64,000 nucleotides of DNA from Avena insularis (GCA_023614405.1 CM042686.1:467574740-467638739); one strand, 5' to 3'. Positions 25,795 through 36,200 are shown, counted from the stretch's first letter. Notes: a model not told the origin generated them from the letters alone. Program-made: numbers and translations.

Positions 25795-25930
25795 ATGTAT
25801 GAATAAATATGCATATGTGTTCTTGCTTTTTTTGAATAAATATGCATATATGTATATGTTCTTGCTTTTTTTGAATAAATATGCATATATGTATATGTTC
25901 TTACTTTTTTTTGAATAAATATGCATATGT
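25795..25930. repeat. Short tandem repeat of about 40 bases
   Basis: Units of the form TTTTTTTGAATAAATATGCA followed by TATATGTATATGTTCTTGC recur about 3-4 times, just after the TnpD end. The array is AT-rich, and units differ by one to three bases. It may mark the 3' UTR of TnpD or the edge of the foreign DNA that follows. Confidence 0.8.
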
Positions 25931-25949
25931 ATGTAATTAAAAATATTTT

Positions 25950-26030
25950 AAAAAAAATGTGTGAGACAGCCAGGATTCGAACCTGGCTGCCCTAGGTGAG
26001 AGCAAGCGAGCAAGACCACTAGGACAAGTA
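25950..26030 (-). ncRNA. tRNA-like Pol III unit (SINE or pseudo-tRNA)
   Basis: On the minus strand the sequence GGTTCGAATCC (26-strand position 25973-25983 on plus) is an exact B box inside an 8-bp stem with a T-loop. About 33 bases upstream lies TGTCCTAGTGG (26016-26026), an A-box-like sequence. A run of eight T follows within 30 bases (25950-25957), as a Pol III terminator would. The acceptor strands do not pair as in a normal tRNA, and I see no clear anticodon stem. A degenerate tRNA-derived SINE or pseudo-tRNA is the likeliest reading. Expression is not known. Confidence 0.5.
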
Positions 26031-26077
26031 TCAGATCTTGTCATACTACGAGACGCCACGGTTTTTACTATGTCATG

Positions 26078-26115
26078 AAGTTCTGTGGCGCATTCCTTCA
26101 GAATGCGCCATAGAT
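26078..26115. repeat. Internal copy of the CACTA subterminal repeat pair
   Basis: TTCTGTGGCGCATTC and GAATGCGCCATAGA form a palindromic pair of the same type as the subterminal arrays, in the middle of the element. It may be the scar of an older internal end or a captured copy. Confidence 0.7.
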
Positions 26116-26149
26116 GTTCCAACTTCTTGATCCACACTTAGCCAATCGA

Positions 26150-26440
26150 TATGTCGCCTCTCTATGTCGTCGCAACCCTAGCGTTGGAGCCGCCGTGGAG
26201 GAGAGCCTGTGGAGGAGGAGCCCGTCCGCAGTTCCATCACCACCGCGCCGGAGCCTGTGGAGGAGAGCCGCCCCCCATCACCAGAGCCCGTGGAGGAGGA
26301 GCCCGTCCGCAGCGCATAGGAAGAGGAGCCCATTCGCAGCCACCTCTCCGGAGCCCGTGGAGGAGGATCCACCTTGCCGTCCGCCGTCCACCTTGCCGTT
26401 CGCCATCCACCTCGTCACCGTCCGCCATCCACCGTCCCTA
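26150..26440. repeat. GC-rich repeat of GAGCCCGTGGAGGAGGA units
   Basis: Related units such as GGAGCCCGTGGAGGAGGAGC recur several times, giving Pro/Glu/Val-rich or Arg/Gly-rich peptides in all frames. The open frames are composition effects, so I do not call a gene. The sequence is unlike the rest of the CACTA element and resembles host exon or promoter DNA, possibly captured. Confidence 0.5.
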
Positions 26441-27400
26441 GGTAATGCAGCACTGTTGCTTCTGCACCGTGTCGATATTGTAGTATTGGGCCGACGCAAT
26501 TTTAAAGATTGAGGATGATTTAGCGAGTGCCAGAAATCTTAAAATCATTCTTTCTGCTTTTGAGCACTTGACTGGTTTGAAGATCAATTTTCTTAAGAGT
26601 GAGATTTATTGCTTTGGTAGAGAAAAAAGCAGCAAAAATATGAGTATATATTAACTTGCAAAGTTGATGATTTCCCTTTTAGATACTTAGGAATTTCTGT
26701 ACATTGTAAAAGATTGAGTAACTCTGACTAGAAACCTATAGAGGAAAAAATAGAGAAGAAAATATCAGGTTGGCAAGGAAATCCGATTTCGTTGGGAGGT
26801 AGAACTATTCTTACTGAAATTTGCTTTACTAGTGTCCCTAATTATATGCTTTCTTTCTTTAGAGTTCCTAAAGTTGTTACAAAACATGGATTTCTTTAGA
26901 GCTAGAGTTTTATGGTAGGAAAAAGATGGGGTTAGGAAATATCATCTAGTTAAGTGGAGTGAGGTTCGTCGTCCCAGAGATCAAGGTGATTTAAGTGTAA
27001 CAAATTTAAATTTGAAAAATATAATCTTACTATGTAAATGGTTGTGGAAGCTAGAGAATGAACATGGGGACTAGCAAAGGGTTTTGATGGCTAAGTATAT
27101 TAAATCCAGTATCAATGCTCAAGATAAGAATTATGTTGGGTGCTCTCACTTGCGGTCAAGTTTGATGGAAGTGAAGGATGTTTTTTATAGCTGTTGTAGA
27201 AGGATCATTGGAGATGTAAGAAATACTAGGTTTAGGGAGGATGTGTGGGTGGGGCATAAACCCATTTGCATGCTTTCCCTAGAATATATAAAATTACCTT
27301 TTGTCATCAAATTACGGTTGCTAGAGTTTTTGCTCAAAATTTCATCTCATTTGCATCACAAAGTAGTTAATTTGATATCACAGGGGAGCTCTATCACTTG
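26440..27400 (+). pseudogene. LINE-type reverse transcriptase fragment
   Basis: Translation gives the C-terminal part of a plant non-LTR reverse transcriptase. Near 26475 a degenerate Y-W-A-D-A sits where YADD is expected, followed by EDDLASARNLK, HLTGLKINFLKSE, FRYLGISV and ISLGGRTILTE. The zinc-binding and tail segments reach the frame at 27084-27401. Several stops and shifts interrupt it. The first part of the reverse transcriptase and any endonuclease are missing, so it is a 5'-truncated copy. It lies inside the CACTA element between its two gene blocks and was either inserted there or carried in with captured DNA. Confidence 0.85.
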
Positions 27401-28080
27401 AGACTTGAGAGTAACAAACAATAGGTCTTTCTAAAACCATTTATATTATAGTTGTTTCTGCTTTGCTTACTGTGAGTCTGCTAAGCTGTTTACTATGCAA
27501 GTATTGGTCATAGATGAGAATTTGAGGCATGGTAGTGACCGCCAACCCATCCAAAGATCAGCCATTTCTCAGTAAAAACTCGTTGTTGCTAATTTACATT
27601 TCAAAGATTTACGTCTTCTAGTTCATGACTTATCCCATGTAAATGGAAACCATGTGTATGCCCTCAGATAGGTGGTTATATCAGGTTCACAGCTTTGTGT
27701 TTTGTTTGAAGTGGTAATTTTCCATTAACATCGAGGGACAGAACCTTCTTAGTAATTGACCTGTATATGTGTCATCTATTTAATTGACCTGTACCTGGAA
27801 TTAATAAGAATGTTAAACTGTTATCTGTTGTTCGGCATGTACTTCTGTTACACTTCAGCCTAGTAGTACAACAAGTACTACACTTACATTACACTTCATT
27901 GTTCAAGTAAGTACATTACACTACTATATCTGTTATATATATACATGGGGCTATGATGTGATGATGGACTAGTATATCTGTTATATATATACTGCATGTG
28001 GATGATGGATATGATGGATGCTAGGGTTAATGCATGGGGCTGTCAATATGGGGATGGGGTGTTTTGTCTTGCAGGGATTT
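27401..28080. other. Non-coding stretch inside CACTA
   Basis: I see no coding domain. AT-rich sequence includes two copies of TATATCTGTTATATATATAC (near 27925 and 27973). It may be the promoter region of the second CACTA gene. Confidence 0.4.
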
Positions 28081-28090
28081 CATTTGAGTT

Positions 28091-28190
28091 GCCCATTTCT
28101 CCCGAAGTGTCGATTCACTTTCGTTTCAGTTGAGAAATGGGCACTCCCAGGTCAAAAAATTAGCAAAGGTCATGCCGAATTTTTCGGCCG
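28091..28190 (+). promoter_or_regulatory. Leader of the second CACTA gene with hairpin
   Basis: GCCCATTTCTC (28091-28101) and GAGAAATGGGC (28132-28142) form a perfect 11-base inverted repeat with a second, shorter stem (GAAGTG, CACTTT) in its loop. It is followed by AAAGGTCATGCCGAATTTTT. The segment aligns with 13656-13745 before TnpD, including the inner stem (GAAATG, CATTTC there). The two genes therefore seem to share a duplicated leader. Confidence 0.55.
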
Positions 28191-29264
28191 AGATTTGTGC
28201 TAACCTTTTGCCTCTTTTAAATAGAGTAGTGCAAACATGTCGGGCAACAAGGAGTCTGGCCCTTCTAAGAACATGATCAGCGTCAAAGAACAAGCTAGAC
28301 AGGGCAACCAGTCATTCTGGCAGGGGTCCCAACAGGAGGAGGAGGAGGAGGCGATGAGGATGACACCACCACAGGAGGAGGAGGCGACCGTTGCCAGAGC
28401 TGCTGCGGCCAATGAGGACGGAGATCCTGATTACGGGGGGGACGAAGACGACTACGATGGAACTAGTGAAGTCAGCGGCAAAGAGGATGACACCACCGAT
28501 GGCGGCGAGCGCACGGATGGCGGTAGCAGCAACCCGGCCGCTTCTTAGAAGAAGAAGAAGAAGAAGGAACAGAAGGAGCGGAAGGTGCCAGTGCTCGCCA
28601 CCGTCTGTGATGAGTTCACTAAGGTCACAGAAAGTGGCCTACCCATTGCGCCAGAGGCGATTGCTAAAGGGTACGGCCTGCAACTCGGGTGCATCATTCG
28701 GGAAAGCATGTCAATCAACACGAAGTACATCAGACATGCTGACAATGCAGCTTTGGTCGATAACCTCCTTAAGAAGCTTCACAAGCGATACGGATTCCTA
28801 GAGCTGTTTAGAAACCTCGAGAGAAAGAACCCGGTGAACAAACTAGCCCTCATGAAGATGAGCAACGCCTTGAGCAGCTGGAAAACCCGGGTGAAGAATA
28901 GCATTGACAAAGGTGAAAGCTGGGAGGTTATTAGTAAGAAAAATCCGATGCTCGACGAAGAGGAGTTTAGGATATTCAAGGAGGATATAGCTACCGCTGA
29001 CGCTATAAAATGGACTCGATGGGGAAGGAGTATGCGGGAACAGAACATAGGTAACCACCGCCTTGGAAGCGGCGATTACAGGGGAAATAGGCCATTTGGG
29101 ACAAGGAGGACGCCGAGCTTGAACGCCTTGGTAAAGACAACCCTTGGCTTAAAATCACGGACTTGCAGCTTAGGCAATTTGTTCGGGCCCGCTACTACTT
29201 GGACAAGGAAACAGGGGAGTTCATCACCGACGATCCGGAGGTGAAGGCATTCGAGAAGAAGCTG

Positions 29265-29359
29265 GTAAGGAATTTATCGCCGATCTCAAGTCTATTGCAT
29301 TCTAATTAAGATAATGAAGTCAAGAATCTAAATGGGTTCACCTTTCCTTGTCTCTGCAG
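29265..29359 (+). other. Intron 1 of the second CACTA gene
   Basis: It starts GTAAGG and ends CTCTGCAG after a pyrimidine-rich stretch. Removing it joins two matching frames. Confidence 0.75.
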
Positions 29360-30007
29360 GAGGATGAACTGAACGCTACTGCCACAGAGTCGTCCTAGGA
29401 TTCGACGGAGCCGTGGGACACGGTTTTCAACAAGGCGACCAATGCTTACAAGAAGAGGGACAAGGGGTTGCCGCCATCCTCAGCTGGCCGTGTGTCCGGC
29501 TTTGGTACGAGAATGAAGTTCAAGGAGTACTACAAAGAGGATGCCAAGAAAAGAAGGGAGATGAAGAACCAGGATAAAGCCGCTGTTGCAAAGCTGAAGA
29601 TGAAGGTGCAAACACTGGAGGAGAAGGCGGTGGACGAGAAAACGGTGGACAAGTTAGTGGAAGAGAAGCTCCGCTCGATGATCCCCCCTGAGTTTTTCGA
29701 GGGGCTTACTTCTTGGAATGCGGAAGGTCGACAGGGGCCGATACATCTGCCCAGCTCAAGCGGTAGCAACTCGAGCATCAATGTTACCGTGTCGCCGGAC
29801 CTGGTGACCCCGCCGGCCGTGAACGTCGGGACGCAGTCGCTCGTTTTGGTCACATCGACACCCCCTCCCGCCAAAGATACCAATAAGGCGTAGCCGACGG
29901 CGGTGGTGCTTCATGAGGCACCCGAGCGGGAGATTGCAGATGATGATAGGTCGGCCGCCAGCATCGGCCGTGTCTCTACATTAGCCGAGATCCACGCCAT
30001 CACCAAG

Positions 30008-30099
30008 GTAACTAATTATTATTGCACGTCATCTCCTTTATGCCTTTGATGCATGACTGCTGCCATCTCATGACGCCCAACAACATGTTTTTGCCTCAG
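30008..30099 (+). other. Intron 2 of the second CACTA gene
   Basis: It starts GTAACT and ends TTGCCTCAG. The junction is in phase 0. Confidence 0.75.
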
Positions 30100-31409
30100 G
30101 ACACTTCTTGCGTACTCCTACTTAAAGATGTCGGCGGTGAGTTGAAGGATGTTGCCAAGGGCACTCTTATACAACCGGCGAGCCGCACGATGCACAACAA
30201 TCCAATGGATGATGACGTGATGAGGGTCAGGTTGGCTCGGGTATTGCCAGGGTGCGACGACATGGACCCCCCCTTTCAACCTCAGGGTGCCGACGAACAC
30301 AAGACCCTTGGGGAATGCTACAACTGGCCCTTGACATGGCCGAAGACCCAGATTCGTCTTGCGGGGGGGAGCACCGGCGCCACCTCTCGACCGATCGCCC
30401 GGCCACCACCTCGGAAGCCAGTAGCCGCCGTCGTCGCCACCACCAGCCGTCACCATCAACTCTTGGCAGCGTGTGCACCGCCACATGGCAAAGACGTTGT
30501 GTCGCAACCGCCGTCGCCCCCGCTACCACCACCACATGATGGCACCCATGAAGATGATGATGAATTGGTCAACATTGATGACTTCATCAACACCGGCGCC
30601 GCCAAAGGATTGTATATGCCTTCTGTGGATGAAGAACCCTTCGCAGCTCGCGACGACCATCAAGCTGGCCGGCCCAATACATGCACGCAGCGCCTGGTCT
30701 TCCATGGTCTTTCTCAAGAGACGCCTCCGACCGCCGATCCACCACAAGAGAAACCAGGATTGGTTTTCAGCCCCAACACACTCCGAAAGGCGACTGATGA
30801 GCAGATGGCAGTGGCTGACACTGTTGTGAAGAACAAGCACTACAAGAAGAGAGGTAATAATAATAATAAGAAGGGTGCGAGCCAGCCTCTTCCGAAGAGG
30901 ATCCGGGGTCAGGACGTCGTCGTCGTACCATCCACACAATTTGGCTTGCCCCGAGTGCATGTAGCTGGTGATCTGATATTGACTCTGGATATGATCCACA
31001 TTGCGGTTGGAGCCATGCTAACTTTGCACGAGGGTGTCAAGACACTAGAGGCCCTCCTTCTTAAAGAAGAAGATCCAAATTACCCGGTTTTCACGGCCAA
31101 GGTGCCATTGGACGTGGGCTTCGTCGATGAACCCCCCGCGGATATATTCTTCATAGTGTTCGAGGACATATTCAAGCTGTTTCTCACGAAACGGCTGCAC
31201 TATAACTTGGTCCGTCTATACGCGCTCAATCTGGCGCTCACGATCAAGAGAGAAAGTACCCTGGAAATCGCGATAGTGGATCCCTACTACATGTGGGACA
31301 ACCAGTTGGTCGAAGGATCAGAGACACAGACCAAGGCGACGACGTACCTCGAGAAGTTCATGGTGTACAACAAGAGGAAGGGCACACTTCTTTTGCCTTT
31401 CTTTCCCAA

Positions 31410-31511
31410 GTAAGTACACACACTCGCTCATCGCCACTGTAACTTATGAATTTCTTATAGATTTCTTCCTTTGCTCTTTTTCCAACATTCCGTTCCAATT
31501 GTGTTGTGCAG
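31410..31511 (+). other. Intron 3 of the second CACTA gene
   Basis: It starts GTAAGT and ends TTGTGCAG. The split codon AA-A restores Lys before DKYYTLIVL. Confidence 0.8.
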
Positions 31512-32357
31512 AGACAAATACTACACACTCATCGTACTTGCCCCGAGGTATTCGCTAGCCACGTATTTCGACTCGAGGAGTTTGACGAAGAAGAAAGACT
31601 ACACCAGAATAAGGGGTGTTCTCAATGAGGCTCTCGAGGGCTACACCAAGAAGGGATGCACCTTCATAGATAAGGGGGAATGTATCAAGGATGGCAAACA
31701 CGTGTTCAAGCACGTGCTCGACTTCCCCTGCGTCAAGCAGTCGACTAATGGTGCCAAGGAGGCCTTCTACGTCCTCCATCACCTTAAAGGCTATGTTCGG
31801 GATTGCCATAACCTAACGCTGCCATCTAGTCTCCAAGGATGGGCCGAAATTTTGGCGAAAATCGATGATGCTGATCTTAGAGAAGACTTCCATCTCATTC
31901 AGATGAAGTTGTCGCAAATCATCATTGAAGATGTCAACACAAGGGGCGGTGCCCTACAACAAGCCAGAGGGTTGAGTAAGAGGGAGATCGAAGAACGCCT
32001 CCGTAAGCAGGGTGACACAAGGACATGGATGATGAAAGAGGGCTATCTACCGTTCCCGAAGCCGAGCGAGAAGAGGAAGTCTTCATCATGATCAATGTGT
32101 GTATATTCTTGATGGACGCCTGCTGTATTAGTGTGTGTGTCATAAACTTTACTATCTCGTGGTCGAAATGGTCATTGTTGTTAGACTTAAACTACCTTGT
32201 GGTCGTGTTGTTGTTGAACTTATTTCTTCTATGATGATCTAACTTTTAGGTTTATGGATCCTTTGTTTTATATTCTATGAACATATATATATGGATGTGA
32301 ACCCTTTATTCATTCTTTTCATTGTATTTTTACTAATATGCCTTGTCGTCTATAGAG

Positions 32358-32600
32358 ATGGCGACGAGGTGGTATGTGGTGTACATGGGTAGGGTTCTAG
32401 GAGTCTACGAGGAGTGGGAGGATTGCCACAAACAAGTGAACAAGTTCAGCGGCAACATCTACAAAGGATACACGACTAGAGAGGAGGCGATAGCCAAGTG
32501 GAGGAACCACTTGTGGAAGAAGAAGCGGATGAAGATATTGGTCGGGCTAATGCTCTTGCTCACCATTATCACAGGTGTATTTTATTTGATCCTAGTGTAG
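32358..32600 (+). CDS. Small protein: RNase H1-type hybrid-binding domain plus C-terminal membrane anchor
   Basis: An 80-residue intact ORF starts with MATRWYVV. Residues 4-47 match the RNase H1 N-terminal (viroplasmin-like, PF01693) fold: RWYVVYMGRVLGVYEEW, then a Cys, FSGN and YKGYTTREEA. This domain binds RNA:DNA hybrids or dsRNA in RNase H1. No catalytic RNase H domain follows. A basic stretch (KKKRMK) precedes about 20 hydrophobic residues (ILVGLMLLLTIITGVFYLIL) at the very C-terminus, a tail-anchor layout. It is 266 bases after the second CACTA gene and on the same strand. CTATAG before the ATG could be a splice acceptor. It is one of the few unbroken frames in the window. Role unknown. 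Confidence 0.7.
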   Translation: MATRWYVVYMGRVLGVYEEWEDCHKQVNKFSGNIYKGYTTREEAIAKWRNHLWKKKRMKILVGLMLLLTIITGVFYLILV

Positions 32601-32849
32601 GCGGCGGTGGCCACTTCTTATTTGTAATGTGAGATGATATGAACTTTGTATTCGGCGCTTGTGTAAAAATTTGGCACTTGACACTATATATGTATCTCGA
32701 TCGGGCTCTAAGTGTTTGTATTATATATATGTCGGTTTTCATACATCTACTACTTGTGCAATGTATTTTATACTCATCTAGATAAATACTGTATAAATAC
32801 CTGATTATACACCAGGAAAGTATTTTACTTTGAATATGTGTTACGCAAT
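32601..32849. other. Non-coding 3' part of CACTA
   Basis: AT-rich DNA without coding content, probably the 3' UTR of the genes above. It contains short TATATA runs. Confidence 0.5.
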
Positions 32850-33072
32850 CAGTGGCGCATATAATTATATAGTCAGTGGCGCATGGCATTTCTGTGGCAC
32901 ATACACGTAAATGCATACGAAGTTCTTCTGTGGGCGCATATGAAGAAATGCGTCACGGTTCGAACTTACGTGGCGCATATCCATATGCCACAGAGCATAT
33001 CGATGGCGACTAGGATATGCGCCACAGAAGATGTATTTTCATGCACAACAGAAGAGCTATTTCCTAGTAGTG
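32850..33072. repeat. CACTA right subterminal repeats and TIR
   Basis: About eight copies of GTGGCGCAT or ATGCGCCACA lie here, followed by the terminal TTTCCTAGTAGTG. They are fewer and more diverged than at the left end. Confidence 0.88.
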
Positions 33073-33075
33073 ATC
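33073..33075. repeat. CACTA target site duplication, right (ATC)
   Basis: It matches 12684-12686. Confidence 0.9.
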
Positions 33076-33296
33076 GAAGAAAGATTGGGTAAATTTGAAG
33101 ATCCAATGGAGATGGTTTGAAGTTTGGAGGAAGAAGAAAGAGAAAAAATGATTTGGGGATTTTTAGGTTACCTCCTCAGGGTGCTTATGGCGGCCGCGTA
33201 CATGGTATGGGCGGGCGGTACAGCCGGATCCCGCTCGTACCGGGTGACTTACCTTGGGGGAGACGACTGCTCCCAGGCGGTGCACTCGGTACGGGC
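33076..33296. other. Low-copy DNA between CACTA and Copia solo LTR
   Basis: I see no gene. A purine-rich start (GAAGAAAGA) is followed by GC-rich DNA with GTACGGG-type motifs that reappear after the solo LTR (36365-36480). This is the original continuity of the locus. Confidence 0.5.
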
Positions 33297-36200
33297 TGTT
33301 GGGTTCACAACATAGAAAACAAAAAATTTCCTACGATGGGAACTATTATATGCCAAGATCTATCTACTAGATACAAGCAACGGGTAAATACACATCCATA
33401 GAGAACATACCCTCGAAGAACAACAAAACTTTGTTAACAAGACGGGACTTGTGGATGATGTAGTCGAATGCTTGCCGATCTCAAGACCGCATGGAAGTCC
33501 TAGCACCACAAGTCAGCAGCGCATCCGTCCTCGCACACACGTTCAGGCCACCGAACAACCTCCACCTCCTCGCTCCAGCGATGCAGCGGAAGCAGCAACT
33601 CCTGCTAGACGAAATGCCATCGGGAACATGTATCTCGCTAATTCGAGACCATGGGGGTATAATTCTAGAGGGGGAGAGAGATCCTTCATGAGGAGGTGTA
33701 AGGAAGAAGGAGTGAGAGGGGGCCTTTTATAGGAGGAGGGGGTTACCCCTCCCCATGGCCGGCGCCCCATGGGGGGTGCCCCCTCACCTCCCCCATTCAT
33801 GTGGTGGTAACCCCCTCCACATAAATTTGCCCCTTCACATTCTCTTTTAAAGTCTCCACTTTAAATGTATTGAATTTCTCTAAATTTAATGCTCTCTCAT
33901 TTAATAAAACTCTTTCATTGATTTTGTTCAGAATTTTGTTAATTACCTTAATTAACAAACATTCACATAAAACCCCTGCAACATTTCGATATCACATGCA
34001 AAACCAATTTCAGCAATTTCACCTGAAACAATTTCGGTGTCTATTGAAATAATTCTAGAACTTTGCAATTCTTTCGTCTAGAACATATTTTATCCAAATG
34101 GTGTTTGCCAACTGTTCGCGAATAATGCAGACATGATTGAGACCCCTCTCAGATCAATAATTAGAAGCGGGACCTGGAGATCCATACTAACTCCCACACA
34201 TTCAACGATGACTTTTGTGATCGAGAGAACCTTTAACGATAGTAACTAAATCCCTTTGTATTGCGATATATTACATGTCCGAGATTCAATCATCAGTATC
34301 TTGATGTCTACGCACTTCTATTGTTATAGACAGTTGTTGGGCCTCCAAGTGCAGAGGTTTGTAGAACAGCAGCAAGTTTCCCTTAAGTGGATTACCCAAG
34401 GTTTATCGAACTCAGGGAGGAAGTAGTCAAAGGTATCCCTCTCAAGCAACCCTACAATCAAGATACAAGAAGTCTCTTGTGTCCCCAACACACCCAATAC
34501 ACTTGTCAGGTGTATAGCTGTAATAGTTCGGCGAAGAGATAGTGAAATACAAGTGGTATGGATAATTCTAAGTGGTAACGGTGCCAGAAAATAGCTTGAT
34601 GGCGTGGAAGAGACTAAAGGCAAACTGAAATAAAGATGGCAACAAGCAAACATGTAACAGATCTAGTTGCAAACTGTGTTTCAATGCTTAGAATCAAGGC
34701 CTAGGGATCATACTTTCACTAGTGAACACTCTCATATAAATATCTTCTCTTTATGATACTACTCTAAACTACTATCCGGTTGGACACTCTAATCCATGGT
34801 AGGGCTATAACCTCAGACCTCAAAGTTCGCTTTCCCCATCTAGATAACCCCACACCGTCACCTTGAGCGCTAGATGGTTCCAACAAACACCACAATTTCA
34901 TAGAGACATCCAACTCCAAATATAACTCATAACAAGTATTTGTAATCTCTAGCCTAAGTGCCACCATGGTGTGCACGCTGTCACTTTCACACACATGGGA
35001 AGAGCAGAGATCTATTAAAGCACTTGAGTAGAAAGGTAGATCTACTTGATTATAAAGCTCACGATCTCAATAAGATCATGCATAGAGAGAGAGATGAACA
35101 CATAGCTACCGGTAGAACCCTTAGCCTCGAGGAAGAACTACTCCCTAAACATCATAGGAATCAGCAACGGCGATGGAGATGGTGGAGGAGATCGATGGAG
35201 ATGGCTCCGGGGGCACTTCCCTGTCCCGGCAGGGTGCCGGAATAGAGACTTTCTATCCCCTGAATCTCCCCTTCAGTGGCGGTGGCGCTGAAACTTTTCG
35301 TGGCTGGAGGCTGGATTCTTTAGGGTTTTCTCATTGGGAGCTTATTATAGGTGAAAGGGGAGGCCGAGGGGGTTCCCTAGGCGGCCGCACCACCCCCTGG
35401 TGCAGGCCAGGCCTGGCCGCGCGACCAGGTGGTGTGGCCGGCCCCTGGCCCCTCTCCGTCTCGTATTCTGGCTCCGTGTCCCCCTTGGTGAAATGTTGAC
35501 TTTGGCTTTTGTCCCGTCCAATTCCGAGAATATTTATTTTCTGAATTTCCTAGGACGAAAAATAGCAGAAAACAAGCAGCTGGCATTGTGGCATCTTGTT
35601 AATAGGTTAGTCCAAGAAAGTTTATAAAAAGTACTCCAAAGTGTGGGCAAAACATAAGAAAGTAGATATAAACCAAGCATGGAACATAAAAAATTATAGA
35701 TACGTTTGCAACGTATCATATCTCAATACTTAGTTTGATCTCGTTACTGACATGCACTCTTTTCTTGTTCCTGTGATATAACATTCTAGTGATCACATCA
35801 CTTTCTTGCAAGCTATCTTAATGTGATATCACCGAGAGGGCCCAGAGTATATCTATCCATCATCGGGATTGACAAATTCCACTCTTTATCCATGAGCCTC
35901 AACATTACACCTTTGGAATACCTGAACCCATCTTTATAGTCACCCTGTTACGGTGTGACATTTGATGTTATAAAAGTATGGTTCCGGTGTTAGCAATTAA
36001 CATGATCCCATGGTCTAAGGATAAAGATTACTTCGTATGATACTATAGCAATATAAACATAATGATTTTGATCGTAATGTTATACTTCGGATGAATGTTC
36101 ATCACATCATTCACCAATGTTGTGACCTCGTTATTAACAACATCCAATGTCCATGATCAGGAAACCTTGATCATCTTGTTAATCAATGAGCTAGTTTATA

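Larger units (their letters stand above)
28237..32091 (+). pseudogene. Second CACTA gene (TnpA-like position), four exons, C48/Ulp1-like end
   Basis: Exons are 28237-29264, 29360-30007, 30100-31409 and 31512-32091. Introns (95, 92 and 102 bp) have GT-AG ends and keep the frame. Exon 1 has an acidic N-terminus, then a basic Transposase_24-like region (PEAIAKGYGLQLGCIIRES, KMSNALSSWKTRVK). Exon 2 has a YKKRDKGLPPSSAGRV block and a coiled coil rich in Lys and Glu. Exon 3 is a Pro-rich linker and a conserved region. Exon 4 resembles the C48 (Ulp1-like) fold with TLIVLAPRYSLATYFDS and FYVLHHLKG. TAG stops occur at 28546, 29396 and 29891, and one frameshift near 29085. A subterminal-repeat binder is expected at this position, but DNA binding is inference. 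Confidence 0.8.
12687..33072 (+). mobile_element. CACTA (En/Spm) DNA transposon, nested
   Basis: The left end reads CACTACTAGGAAACGGCCT and the right end, read on the minus strand, CACTACTAGGAAATAGCTC. The first 13 bases are identical. The three-base target duplication ATC flanks both ends (12684-12686 and 33073-33075). The element spans 20.4 kb, of which 8.3 kb is a Copia insertion. Inside are palindromic subterminal repeats at both ends, a TnpD gene, a second multi-exon gene and a small membrane ORF, all on the plus strand. Both main genes carry stops and frameshifts, so this copy is not autonomous. The intact ends and repeats could still be recognised by a transposase from elsewhere. Confidence 0.95.

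Noticed and set aside
26151..26512. Pro/Arg-rich ORFs in several frames
   Set aside because: They come from a GC-rich tandem repeat. All frames stay open by composition.
30118..30999. Minus-strand ORFs in the second CACTA gene
   Set aside because: Shadows of the plus-strand exon 3, which has clear intron borders and family-like sequence.
33117..33401. ORFs in the flank after the CACTA element
   Set aside because: No domain. One runs into the Copia LTR, so it cannot be an original frame.
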